Positions 40,056-48,693 of a DNA stretch of 64,000 nt are shown one piece after another. The notes beneath the pieces are model-generated. The model was not told where the DNA came from. It made no database searches and saw nothing but the letters and a program-made list of their open reading frames with translations. The stretch comes from Aristaeella hokkaidonensis. Lineage in GTDB: Bacteria > Bacillota > Clostridia > Christensenellales > Aristaeellaceae. Both the position numbers and the translations under genes were made by a program. The stretch's first letter is position 1. The number at the start of each line of letters is the position of its first letter. The stretch lies in assembly GCF_018128945.1 (NCBI RefSeq), contig NZ_CP068393.1:1364001-1428000 (forward strand), given 5' to 3'.

Positions 40056-40083
40056 GTTTTTTCCAATTCATACTAAATGAAAA

Positions 40084-40105
40084 CAGGAGGGTTTCCCCTC
40101 CTGTA
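40084..40105 (-). terminator. GH10 xylanase gene terminator
   Basis: Nine-base perfect stem ACAGGAGGG/CCCTCCTGT with a four-base loop, followed by TTTTC on the minus strand. Confidence 0.85.
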
Positions 40106-40108
40106 TCA

Positions 40109-41665
40109 TCACTGGTAGTTTTCCGGATCCGCAACTGCCCAGAACGCAGGTTTCGGATTTCCCCTGCCGTCAAACAGCAGCGGGAACTGGCTGCCCCGCC
40201 AGCTCATCATATCCGTCAGTCCCCATACCTGGACCGCTTCAAACTGATCCGCATGGTCAATCAGGATTTTCATCACGTCCGCATAATACTTTGCCTGCTT
40301 CTTAAAGGAGGCCTCGCTGTTATTGCTCACCGTCACATCCAGCTCGCTCACCCGCAGGCGCAGTCCCAGGGCGGCAATGGTTTCCACCGCTGTCCTGATC
40401 TGCTGAATGGAGGGGAAAGAAACGTTATGATGCATCTGAAAGCCGTATCCGTCAATATTGCCTTCCGGAATCAGGGTGTTCAGCAGCTTCACAATGCCCC
40501 GGAGCTTTCCCCCGATGGCGGTATTGTAATCGTTATAGTAGAGCTTCGTGCCTTCCGGCGCGTATTTCCGCGCGTAGGCATAGGCAAAGTTCGGATAGTC
40601 ATCGCCGATGATCTTTTTCCAGTTGCTGTTCCGCAGCCAGTTGCTCCCGTCGTCAATTGCTTCGTTCAGCACATCCCAGGAAACAACTACGCCCGGATAG
40701 TTGGCGTCAAGATACTCAAAGACGCCCTTGATATAGTTTTCCATCCGGCCCAGCATTACTTCCCGGCTCACCAGCGGCTTCTTGGCGTCATAGTCCTCAT
40801 GGAAGAACGCTTCAGGCGTCTGGCTGTGCCAGACCAGTACATGACCATGGACTTTAATTCCGTTGCTTTGTGCAAACCGCAGCAGCGACTTGGCCGCGTC
40901 AAAATGAACTGCCACCGCTGTTTCATCCCCGGTTTCCTTCAGCAGCGCCTTGCTTCCGTTCACATCCAGAACCGCATCCGGCTTCATTTCGTTTTCCGGC
41001 GTCAGGATGCTGAACTGTTCCTTCATCAGGTTCATCCATTTCGGATCACGGAATACCATCTGAGGTGCGGCAGAGCCGAAATCAAACTTGTCCGCGTAGA
41101 TTTCCTTCAGGCTCGGCATGCTGTCCGCTTCTTCGATCACCATAGGGGGCTCCGTCAGCTTGGGTTCCGGTACGCCTTCCGGCGCGGTAACCGTAAAAGC
41201 GCGGATTTCAAAGTCCAGCGTATCGGCACCGGTGGTCTCCACATACAGTACGCTGCGGTCAAAGTGACCGGCAGTGTAACTGCCTGTCAGGGTGGTCCAT
41301 TCGCCCTTTTTCGCCTTGCCGAAAGCCAGGTTCTCATAGGTTTCCATTCCTTCCACGCTGTGGGCAATGGAGATCATGAAATTGGCGCTGTCCAGCTCAT
41401 CCTGCTTCACTTCAACGCTCAGGTTATATTTGCCGCCCTCCACCAGGTCGAAATCCCGTCCAGGGGAGTTCCAGCTGCTCTGCCGTCCGGTGGTTTTCAG
41501 CGTGCTTTCGGCGGTCCTGGCAGACTGCGCTCCACGGCCATACCATCCGTCAGTATCCTTGCTGAAATCAGAGGTATAGACAGTTACCGCGTCATCCGCC
41601 AGTACGGAAACACAACTTCCCAGCAGGGAGAGAATCATCAGGAAAACCAGAAGCTTTTTACCCAT
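40109..41665 (-). CDS. Secreted GH10 endo-beta-1,4-xylanase with N-terminal CBM22-like domain
   Basis: Extracellular xylan-degrading enzyme of 518 residues. A signal peptide (about 1-24, LSLLGSCVSVLA) is followed by a carbohydrate-binding-like domain (about 28-160, with DGWYGRGAQS and FDRSVLYVETTG) and the GH10 catalytic barrel. GH10 signatures are FSILTPENEMKPDAV, KVHGHVLVWHSQTP, the acid/base Glu in WDVLNEAI (about residue 334) and the nucleophile Glu in VSELDVTV (about 440). It stands alone between terminators, just downstream of the sugar transport cluster, and its promoter carries an operator-like site of the same type as that cluster. This makes xylo-oligosaccharides a reasonable guess for the transported sugar. 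Confidence 0.95.
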   Translation of the reverse strand: MGKKLLVFLMILSLLGSCVSVLADDAVTVYTSDFSKDTDGWYGRGAQSARTAESTLKTTGRQSSWNSPGRDFDLVEGGKYNLSVEVKQDELDSANFMISIAHSVEGMETYENLAFGKAKKGEWTTLTGSYTAGHFDRSVLYVETTGADTLDFEIRAFTVTAPEGVPEPKLTEPPMVIEEADSMPSLKEIYADKFDFGSAAPQMVFRDPKWMNLMKEQFSILTPENEMKPDAVLDVNGSKALLKETGDETAVAVHFDAAKSLLRFAQSNGIKVHGHVLVWHSQTPEAFFHEDYDAKKPLVSREVMLGRMENYIKGVFEYLDANYPGVVVSWDVLNEAIDDGSNWLRNSNWKKIIGDDYPNFAYAYARKYAPEGTKLYYNDYNTAIGGKLRGIVKLLNTLIPEGNIDGYGFQMHHNVSFPSIQQIRTAVETIAALGLRLRVSELDVTVSNNSEASFKKQAKYYADVMKILIDHADQFEAVQVWGLTDMMSWRGSQFPLLFDGRGNPKPAFWAVADPENYQ

Positions 41666-41691
41666 GATATTAGGTCCTTTCTGACACGAAT

Positions 41692-41703
41692 TTGTTCGTA
41701 CAT
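41692..41703. promoter_or_regulatory. Operator-like site at the xylanase promoter
   Basis: TTGTTCGTACAT matches the perfect palindrome TTGTACGTACAA (55427-55438) at 10 of 12 positions. It adjoins the downstream side of the -10 hexamer, where a repressor would block transcription. Confidence 0.55.
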
Positions 41704-41732
41704 ATTCTACCTGTTCAGATCGGATTATTCAA
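41704..41732 (-). promoter_or_regulatory. GH10 xylanase promoter
   Basis: TTGAAT (41727-41732) and TAGAAT (41704-41709), 17 bases apart on the minus strand, about 40 bases before the start. Confidence 0.75.
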
Positions 41733-41778
41733 GGTGTAATGCATCATAAAAACCATAATTCTGAAATGGATACAAAAA

Positions 41779-41800
41779 GGACCGCCCTTGCGGGCGGTCC
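41779..41800 (-). terminator. Terminator of the sugar transport cluster
   Basis: Nine-base GC-rich stem GGACCGCCC/GGGCGGTCC followed by TTTTTG on the minus strand, 24 bases past the stop codon of the binding-protein gene. Confidence 0.9.
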
Positions 41801-41823
41801 GGAAAACCGAAGGATTATCCGGC

Positions 41824-43260
41824 TTATTCAGCAGCGGGTTCCTCAGCGGCTTCTTCAGCAGCAGCGGCTTCAGCAGCAGCGGCAGCAGCGGCATCGCGCT
41901 CGGCCTTTTCAGCGTCAACCTGTTCCTGAGTCTTGTCGCCGTTGAACACAGCAGCCATATCTTCCATGGCCAGACGTGCAGCTTCAACCTGCTCGGAAGC
42001 AGCGCCGCCCATGATGCCCCAGGTCAGGTTCGGGCCGATGGTGCTGTTGCGGTCTCCGATGTAGTTGAAGTTCATGATGGTGCCGTTCTCACGCAGATAA
42101 GCGTAGGTCTCTTCGACAGCGCGCTCATCGGTCAGTTCGTACAGGCGGGTCGCCCATGCATCTTCATCCGCGTCGATGACGGGGTTCTTCCGATACAGGG
42201 TGTAGATCTGCTGCAGCTTCAGAGAGGTCTCCTCGTCGTACACGGCGGGAATACCGAACACGTTGTTGTCAGCAGCGCTGGTGTAAGCTTCAGCAGCGGG
42301 TCCCTTGGGCATGCAGACGCAGCCCCACTCTTCAACGTTGTTCACGACGTCGTTGCCGTTGAAGCCTTCATAGGACTGACCAATCAGGAAAGCAACATTG
42401 CCTTCCGGCCAGAACTGCTTATAGTCATCCCAGTTGACGTAGGGACGATAGTAGTTCCGGTTCCATTCCTGGGCGCGGTTCAGGGCAGCCAGGGTGTTGT
42501 CGCTGTCAGCGGAGTAAACCAGTTTGCCTTCAGCGGTCTTCTCATAGAAGTCAGCGTCGTTGCTCACAACCAGACCCACAACGCCGTCATCGAAGTTACC
42601 GGTCAGGGCGAAGACGTCCAGTTCGCCGTCGTTGTCCTTATCGGCCTTCACAGCGTCCATGTAGCTTTCCATCTTTTCCCAGGTCCAGCTTCCGTCAGCC
42701 TGAGCGTCATAGATTTCGTCCCACTTGATGCCGGCGTCTTCCAGAACCTTCTTGTTGAAGAACACGCACTGACGGGGCTCGAAGAACTTGCCGCCGCAAA
42801 CGCCGTAGCACTTGCCGCCGATGGTCATGAATTCAACCGTCGCCTGGTTGAAGTTCTCAAGACCATAGGTCCATTCAGAGAACAGGCCGTTCGCCAGAAC
42901 GGGGCCGCAGAAACCGCCGGACACGCCGACGATGCGCAGTTCGCTGTTGTCCTTGTTGGAAACGATGTTCTGGAGTTCAGCAACCATGCCGTCCCAGTCG
43001 CCCAGCTTGATTTCAACAAGCTTCACATTGTAGGTTTCTTCCAGCCAATCCCAGTAGTCATACTGAGCCTGCTGTTCTTCGGTGGGTTCTTCAGCGCGCT
43101 CACCGGAAGAATACCAGTCGTTGATATAGACAGTAGCACCACCGAAGTCGAGGCCTTCGATGATTTCCGGATATTCTTCCGGAATGTCTTCCGCCGCAGC
43201 GAAGCTGCAGCAGCCCAGAACCATCAGAGCGGCCAATACCAGAGCCATGATTTTCTTCAT
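41824..43260 (-). CDS. Extracellular sugar-binding protein (family 1) of an ABC transporter
   Basis: Binding component of a CUT1-type importer, 478 residues. The signal sequence MKKIMALVLAALMVLGCCSF contains a possible but imperfect lipobox (VLGC). Mature features are typical of family 1 binding proteins: YDYWDWLEETYNVKLV, FFNKKVLEDAGIKWDEIYDA, and WTWEKMESYMDAVKAD. The C-terminus is an unusual Ala/Glu-only tail of about 25 residues after DKTQEQVDAEKAER. A GGAGG site precedes the ATG. It has its own promoter in the 156-base gap behind the permease gene, which would allow higher expression than the permeases, as is usual for binding proteins. Confidence 0.93.
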   Translation of the reverse strand: MKKIMALVLAALMVLGCCSFAAAEDIPEEYPEIIEGLDFGGATVYINDWYSSGERAEEPTEEQQAQYDYWDWLEETYNVKLVEIKLGDWDGMVAELQNIVSNKDNSELRIVGVSGGFCGPVLANGLFSEWTYGLENFNQATVEFMTIGGKCYGVCGGKFFEPRQCVFFNKKVLEDAGIKWDEIYDAQADGSWTWEKMESYMDAVKADKDNDGELDVFALTGNFDDGVVGLVVSNDADFYEKTAEGKLVYSADSDNTLAALNRAQEWNRNYYRPYVNWDDYKQFWPEGNVAFLIGQSYEGFNGNDVVNNVEEWGCVCMPKGPAAEAYTSAADNNVFGIPAVYDEETSLKLQQIYTLYRKNPVIDADEDAWATRLYELTDERAVEETYAYLRENGTIMNFNYIGDRNSTIGPNLTWGIMGGAASEQVEAARLAMEDMAAVFNGDKTQEQVDAEKAERDAAAAAAAEAAAAEEAAEEPAAE

Positions 43261-43289
43261 AATGAGAAAACCTCCTTTTTTATTTCCTT

Positions 43290-43312
43290 ACAGATTTCCC
43301 GCGGAAATCTGT
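43290..43312 (-). promoter_or_regulatory. Leader hairpin before the binding-protein gene
   Basis: Ten-base perfect stem ACAGATTTCC/GGAAATCTGT with a three-base loop, between the promoter and ribosome site. No T run follows at the right distance, so it may be a 5' stabiliser rather than a terminator. Confidence 0.55.
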
Positions 43313-43355
43313 ATAGGTACAATTGTAAGTTGCGGATCCCCCGCCGTTCAGGACA

Positions 43356-43384
43356 ATTATAGACCGTATTTTCCATTTAATCAA
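43356..43384 (-). promoter_or_regulatory. Internal promoter for the binding-protein gene
   Basis: TTGATT (43379-43384) and TATAAT (43356-43361), 17 bases apart on the minus strand. Confidence 0.78.
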
Positions 43385-43398
43385 GTACAAGTATGTAC
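43385..43398. promoter_or_regulatory. Operator-like site beside the internal promoter
   Basis: GTACAAGTATGTAC has GTAC at both ends and directly abuts the -35 hexamer, the same arrangement as TTGTACGTACAA at the promoter of the whole cluster. Confidence 0.45.
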
Positions 43399-43416
43399 AT
43401 TTTTCGCATTTTGTGC

Positions 43417-44427
43417 TTATTCCTTGGAGCCTGTCATGGCCAGGCTTTCCACGAATGTACGCTGCGTGAAACAGTACAGAATGATCAGCGGAACACAGCA
43501 GAACAGCACGCCGATGGAGATCAGCTGCAGGGAACGTCCTGCGGACGGCGTCACAGGTGTACCCGCCATCTTGGACAGTTCGTCCGCCATCCGGTCTGTA
43601 ATCGAGCTCAGTTCAGGCGCATAGAGCTTATATCCGGACAGGAAATTCCGCGAATAGAACAGATCCGTCCATTGCCACACGAAGCTGAACAGGAAACAGC
43701 TGGCGATAATCGGTACCGCGTCCGGAAGCATGATCTTCAGGAAGGTATGCATGGTTCCGCAGCCATCCACATAGGCTGCCTCTTCCAGACTTTCCGGCAC
43801 ATTCTTGAAATACTGCCTCAGCATGTAGATATACAGGCCGTCCTTCAGTCCCATGCAGGTCAGGCACATCATCAGATAGGGCCACAGGGACTTACGGATG
43901 TTCAGCGGCTGACCGTTGAACAGTGTAATAATGCCGAAAAGATCAAAACGGGTAAACGTGCGGTACAGGGCGCTCTGGATCGTCTGCGGCGGAATGATAA
44001 TCAAAGCAATGACGCAGGCAAACCAGAACTTTTTCAGGGGAAACTCAAACCGTGCAAATCCATAAGCCACCAGTGTACAGGCCACAACCTGGCAGATACT
44101 GCTCAGGATAGAAATCCACAGGGTATTGAGCATGGATGTGGGCATGGATGTTGCCCGTGCCACTGCCGTAAAGTTATCCAGCGTAATATTCCGGGGCAGC
44201 AGCACGATCGTGGTATCGTACAGATCCTTCTCTTCCATCAGGCTCATGGAAAGACGGCTGATCATCGGGGAAATGATCATAAAGCAGAGACCGAACATCA
44301 GCAGGGCCCGGATAACGGAAATGCTGATCTCCTTGATCCTGCGCTTCATCAGGTAGCCGCCGCTGCGGCGGTTCCGTTCTTTGAAGCTCTTATTCTTTCC
44401 GATAAAGATCGTATTATCTTTACTCAT
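43417..44427 (-). CDS. Sugar ABC transporter permease, MalG type
   Basis: Inner-membrane permease of the CUT1 class, 336 residues with about six membrane segments. The cytoplasmic EAA loop that contacts the ATPase is EEAAYVDGCGTMHTFLKIMLP. It starts inside the end of the preceding permease gene (8-base overlap), so the pair is translated together. No ATPase gene is in the cluster; a shared MsmX-type ATPase encoded elsewhere is the usual solution in Firmicutes. Confidence 0.93.
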   Translation of the reverse strand: MSKDNTIFIGKNKSFKERNRRSGGYLMKRRIKEISISVIRALLMFGLCFMIISPMISRLSMSLMEEKDLYDTTIVLLPRNITLDNFTAVARATSMPTSMLNTLWISILSSICQVVACTLVAYGFARFEFPLKKFWFACVIALIIIPPQTIQSALYRTFTRFDLFGIITLFNGQPLNIRKSLWPYLMMCLTCMGLKDGLYIYMLRQYFKNVPESLEEAAYVDGCGTMHTFLKIMLPDAVPIIASCFLFSFVWQWTDLFYSRNFLSGYKLYAPELSSITDRMADELSKMAGTPVTPSAGRSLQLISIGVLFCCVPLIILYCFTQRTFVESLAMTGSKE

Positions 44428-45400
44428 AGGATTTCACCGCCCTTGAGATGATGAAAGCGCTGATGCCGATAAAGACGATCGCAACGGCAAAGTAGATCCA
44501 GCTTTCAGCCGCCGCAATGCCCAGATCCATTCGAACGCCGTTCATATAGATGTTGTTGATATGCTCCATGACCTGGTTGTTATTCTTCATGAAGAAGTCA
44601 ATGATCGTGTAGATGCAGTTCACCAGCAGCAGCGGGCTGACCATCGGGAAAGTGATTTTCCAGAAGGATTCCCATGCGGAGCAGCCTTCCACATCCGCCG
44701 CCTCGTAAAGCGACGGGGAAATGGACTGCAGTCCGGACAGGAATACGATGATCTGGATACCGCTGGCCATCACGATGTCGTATATCGAGTTGATCATCTG
44801 GAATACGACATCGAACACACCCTGGCCGACGCCGGATACCTGCAGCAGATCCTCAATGGAAGCTGCTATGTTGACCCCCGATGAATCCCCCATTGCTTCC
44901 GACATGCTGTTGAGCAGGTTCAGGGAGCTGCTGTTGGTTTCAATGCCGGGCAGCACGCCGGAAGACAGGATAACCGGCAGGAAGAAGATAATCCGGCACA
45001 GGATCCGGCCCTTGAATTTCTGGTTCAGGATCACGGCGATCACGAAGCTCATAACTAGCGTGGCAATCACGTTGATGGCCATACGGCTGATTTCGTCCAC
45101 CAGCATCTTGTTGAAATCCGGGTCCGTATTGAATGCATAGTTGTAGTTGTAAATGCCGTTGTAAGTCATCTCACCGGTATTGATGATATACCGGCTGAAG
45201 CTCATCTGCAGGGATACCGCCAGCGGTTTCACCATGAACGCGAGGAAGCCGATAATGAAAGGCAGGATAAATAATACTCCGGTGCGGGCACGGCGGGCAG
45301 GAATCGTATGATAGATCTTGCTGCCGGGGAAGAACATCTGGAACGCTTCGGTAATGCCGCTGTACCAGTGTTCCCGGTATTTCCGGTTCTTTTTACTCAT
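44420..45400 (-). CDS. Sugar ABC transporter permease, MalF type
   Basis: Partner permease, 326 residues. It shows the N-terminal ARTGVLFILPFIIGFLAF membrane segment and the EAA loop YEAADVEGCSAWESFWKITFP. An extended loop between membrane segments (from about 150, ETNSSSLNLLNSMSEAMG) is typical of MalF-like subunits. The start overlaps the stop of the DUF5696-like gene (ATGA). Confidence 0.93.
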   Translation of the reverse strand: MSKKNRKYREHWYSGITEAFQMFFPGSKIYHTIPARRARTGVLFILPFIIGFLAFMVKPLAVSLQMSFSRYIINTGEMTYNGIYNYNYAFNTDPDFNKMLVDEISRMAINVIATLVMSFVIAVILNQKFKGRILCRIIFFLPVILSSGVLPGIETNSSSLNLLNSMSEAMGDSSGVNIAASIEDLLQVSGVGQGVFDVVFQMINSIYDIVMASGIQIIVFLSGLQSISPSLYEAADVEGCSAWESFWKITFPMVSPLLLVNCIYTIIDFFMKNNNQVMEHINNIYMNGVRMDLGIAAAESWIYFAVAIVFIGISAFIISRAVKSYE

Positions 45401-47979
45401 TGTCCGCCACCTCTTTTCACCAGGTAATCCCGCGCGGGTACTTTTACGCTTCCGGCTCTGTAATCCCTTGTGCTGTAGTTGACATAAACCTGTGTACCGT
45501 CGGCGTATGTGGTCACCGCCACATCCTCGTTCAGCCGCTCATGTCCGATGATGGCCTGGCGGTTCAGACCGGACATTTCCTTCTGGTACCGGGTGATCAT
45601 CGCGATGACTTCCTCTTTCCAGGGCTCATAATGAGAGGAAGTATAGCAACTGAACATTGTGTCCTTCAGCACCCTGGTATCCTTCTCCATGAAGGTGAAG
45701 TTCAGGCCGGCGCCATATTCCGCGGATTCAAGCAGCAGCGTCTGCGGATCCCCTGCCAGGTTCAGTGCCTCGCCGGTGTAATCCTTCAGGCCGTGAATGG
45801 CAATCTGGTAGAAGGGAATGCTGTAGTCCAGCAGGGCGTAGGCATTGCCGGTCAGGTTCATGTCGGTGATCAGGTCCGCATAGGGAATCGAGTATGCGTT
45901 ACCCTCCTTGATGATGACCTTCAGTCCTGCAGAAACCGCGTCCTCCAGTGTCTGCGTATCCATAACCTTGACCTGTTCACGGGTCACCGTATTGCTGTCC
46001 TGGTAGTCAGCGCTGAGCAGATTGCCGATATCACGGAATGCAACGCCCGCAACACCACGATCCTTCAGGCCGTTGATCAGGTTCTCCGCACATTGCTTGG
46101 CATAGGACGGTTTCACCAGGTAATACGTGTATTTATCCATCCAGGTGGACTGACGATATGTGACGATGTCATAAGGATACAGTTTAATCACATTCCGTGT
46201 CGTTGCCCTTGCGGAATCGGACAGCGTGTTGAATCCGTTCAGGATGTTGCTGTGATAGGCGAAGCAGGAAATGCCGTCAAAGTACAGGTCCACGCCCTTT
46301 GCCGCAGCGCTGGCAATCAGCTTCTTCATGCCGTTTTCGCCGCCCAGGCAGCCTTCGACATGGATGCTGGTAAGCACTCTCTGCATGGCGCCGCCGTTGC
46401 ACCAGCCTGTCATCCGGAGGTTCAGGTCTTTTACGCCGCCATCCAGGAAGTCGTTCATGATGCTTTCAGCCTGTTCAAAAGTCGTGGTGGGCACGATGGC
46501 TTCCATCGGCAGGCCCAGTTTGACTTCAACCTTGTTGATTGCACCGACCAGTTCCACATTCACCGGCATCTCTTCGGACGCGCACTCACCGCGCATTTCG
46601 GGCTTGGCACGCAGATACTCACCGTAGGTTTCCGCCATATTCACGTATCCGTTGCCGTCCAGGAAGCGGTAACGCTGAACCAGCGTATCATCCGGGATCT
46701 GCTTCTCGTACATCAGGAACAGACGCGCGGACTTCTTTTCGTCCACTTCCACATTGTCAGAATGCAGAATGTTATATCTTCCGAAGACCGTGTTGTATTC
46801 GTTCAGTCGTCCGGAAATATCGGCGCACACACCGCCATAGGAATCTGCGCCTTCCATAATACAGATGAAAGAACCGTCCTCATGGCTCATGCCAAAGACA
46901 GGGAACGCGTTTTCGGTTTCACTGGTAACGCTGTCCCGCTTTGTACCGTAATCCCAGCCGTACATATTGGCATAGTAGGAACTCTGGGACAGTCTTCCGT
47001 TGTTATAGCGGATAATGGCTCCGCCGCCTTCCGGAACCAGGGTAAACCCTTCCTGATCTGTTCCCGCAGCGCCGAACATCGGCAGCACGTCCACAAAGAC
47101 CAGCGGATAATCCGAGGAGCAGGTGATATCGCTGTACGGCACGGATACAACCAGGTCCTTGCCTTCCAGCCTGTAAAGGACGCTGATATTGAACACCGGT
47201 CCGCTGCTTTCCTTTTCGCCGGCCATCAGTTCCTGGTCCAGCAGATAATCCTCTTCGGTATATCCGGCTTTTTGCAGGAGATCTTCCGCCTGTTTCTTCT
47301 GTTCATCTTTCCGGTCAGACTTCAGGATGTACAGATCCTGCTCCAGCACACTGGGATACAGGGCAATGATCTCATCCTTGTTCTTTTTGCTGTCCAGCTT
47401 TTTCGTTTCATACAGGGTATAGTGGTTTTTGAATTTACCCTGGTCCTTCTTGCTCATTGCTTTCAGGAAGGTATCGTATCTTTCCCGTGTCATAGCGTTC
47501 GGAATGATATACCGCTTACCGGCATTCTTTCCCAGGGAATAATTCACACGGATGGATCCGTCTTCTTCCTGCAGGATCTCAAAGCTCTGGTTTTTGATGG
47601 ATCCTGTGAAGTTATTCATTTCTGTCTTATTGATATCATCATAATATGAAACATTCAGCGTACTGGACAGGTATTCCAGCGTGGTACCGCGGGCAATCTT
47701 GTCGTTCTCGCGGTTTTCCGGGTTGGAAAACCACACCTTGCCCGTTGCCTTGTTGGTTACCTTGAACAGGCTTGTCGCACCGTCCATTTCGAAGAGCAGC
47801 TGGTCATTTTCCATGGTCAGCGGCTTTCCGTCGCCTTCAAAATAGATGATCTTTGTATCCCTGGCAAAACTCTTGCCCGGACTGGTATAAATTTTGTTGA
47901 GCACAAACGCCGCCCCGGCGATCAGTACAATTGCAATGATCCACGGAATCAGCCGCCTCAGGATGGATTTCTTTCTCAT
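45397..47979 (-). CDS. DUF5696-like membrane-anchored protein of a sugar transport cluster
   Basis: I assign it from memory to the DUF5696 group found beside sugar importers; biochemical function is unknown. Start at ATG 47979, 9-10 bases after GGAGG; an ATG three codons earlier overlaps the ribosome site. The 860 residues have one N-terminal membrane anchor (about 8-28), then an all-extracellular part with a beta-rich segment (about 40-420, including GTTLEYLSSTLNVSYYDD) and a second half that looks like a TIM-barrel hydrolase fold: LNLRMTGWCNGG, VDLYFDGISCFAYHS, GVAGVAFRDIGNLLSADY. A glycan-processing or binding role is an inference. It lies 15 bases downstream of the Yip1-like gene. Confidence 0.75.
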   Translation of the reverse strand: MRKKSILRRLIPWIIAIVLIAGAAFVLNKIYTSPGKSFARDTKIIYFEGDGKPLTMENDQLLFEMDGATSLFKVTNKATGKVWFSNPENRENDKIARGTTLEYLSSTLNVSYYDDINKTEMNNFTGSIKNQSFEILQEEDGSIRVNYSLGKNAGKRYIIPNAMTRERYDTFLKAMSKKDQGKFKNHYTLYETKKLDSKKNKDEIIALYPSVLEQDLYILKSDRKDEQKKQAEDLLQKAGYTEEDYLLDQELMAGEKESSGPVFNISVLYRLEGKDLVVSVPYSDITCSSDYPLVFVDVLPMFGAAGTDQEGFTLVPEGGGAIIRYNNGRLSQSSYYANMYGWDYGTKRDSVTSETENAFPVFGMSHEDGSFICIMEGADSYGGVCADISGRLNEYNTVFGRYNILHSDNVEVDEKKSARLFLMYEKQIPDDTLVQRYRFLDGNGYVNMAETYGEYLRAKPEMRGECASEEMPVNVELVGAINKVEVKLGLPMEAIVPTTTFEQAESIMNDFLDGGVKDLNLRMTGWCNGGAMQRVLTSIHVEGCLGGENGMKKLIASAAAKGVDLYFDGISCFAYHSNILNGFNTLSDSARATTRNVIKLYPYDIVTYRQSTWMDKYTYYLVKPSYAKQCAENLINGLKDRGVAGVAFRDIGNLLSADYQDSNTVTREQVKVMDTQTLEDAVSAGLKVIIKEGNAYSIPYADLITDMNLTGNAYALLDYSIPFYQIAIHGLKDYTGEALNLAGDPQTLLLESAEYGAGLNFTFMEKDTRVLKDTMFSCYTSSHYEPWKEEVIAMITRYQKEMSGLNRQAIIGHERLNEDVAVTTYADGTQVYVNYSTRDYRAGSVKVPARDYLVKRGGGQ

Positions 47980-47994
47980 TGTCTTCATCCCTCC

Positions 47995-48693
47995 TTAATT
48001 CAGCCGGTAGGCTGCTTCACGGTACAGGCTCACAAAGAACCCGACGGCATCGCTCAGCAGGCTGAAGAATACAAGGGCCAGGAAAATGATCACGCAGGCA
48101 CCTACAATTGTTACAATAATGAAGATAAAGGTTTTTCCGGGACCGTAGTCATGAATCTCCATCAGACCGACAAACACGAGGAACACACTCCAGATCACGC
48201 TGATCGAAAGCATGACGCTGTAAAGACTTCCCTCTTCATAGGTCAGTATGTTGCTGACCAGGATCATCGGAAGCTGGATCATGATATAGGGCACCAGCGC
48301 ATAGCACATACCAATGTAGATATCCTTGAACCGGCCTTTTCCTTCAAACAGGGTTGTCATCGCCCAGTTGGCCAGACATAGAATCAGGAAGGGCAGCAGC
48401 AGGGAGCCCATTTCCTCAAATACATTGATATGCTGTACAGCCGCATCAAAGAACTGGAAACTGGTACACAGGATCTTCAGCACACGGGTAATCAGGAACA
48501 GCGCCAGGAATGTGGTGGCTGCGGCCAGGTTCCCCTTATGCTCACGGGTCAGGTCCCAGAATCCGTCAAAGGGATGGGTAATCACGTAAAGGGCATACCT
48601 CAGTGCACGCTTGTATTCTGCCCGGGATTCTTTCCGTCTGTTACTGACGGCTGCGGCATCACTCAGCGTTTCTGCGGATTTTGCTCTGCTCAT
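47995..48693 (-). CDS. Yip1-domain polytopic membrane protein
   Basis: The 232-residue product has a basic soluble N-terminus and five hydrophobic segments (about 58-80, 98-120, 135-155, 165-185, 195-220). The arrangement, with ITHPFDGFWDLTREHKG at the start of the membrane part, is that of Yip1-domain proteins. In bacteria the function is unknown; the recurrent association with DUF5696 and CUT1 permeases suggests a membrane organiser or accessory subunit. The start overlaps the upstream gene by 35 bases and its stop codon is part of the next ribosome site, so coupling is tight. Confidence 0.78.
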   Translation of the reverse strand: MSRAKSAETLSDAAAVSNRRKESRAEYKRALRYALYVITHPFDGFWDLTREHKGNLAAATTFLALFLITRVLKILCTSFQFFDAAVQHINVFEEMGSLLLPFLILCLANWAMTTLFEGKGRFKDIYIGMCYALVPYIMIQLPMILVSNILTYEEGSLYSVMLSISVIWSVFLVFVGLMEIHDYGPGKTFIFIIVTIVGACVIIFLALVFFSLLSDAVGFFVSLYREAAYRLN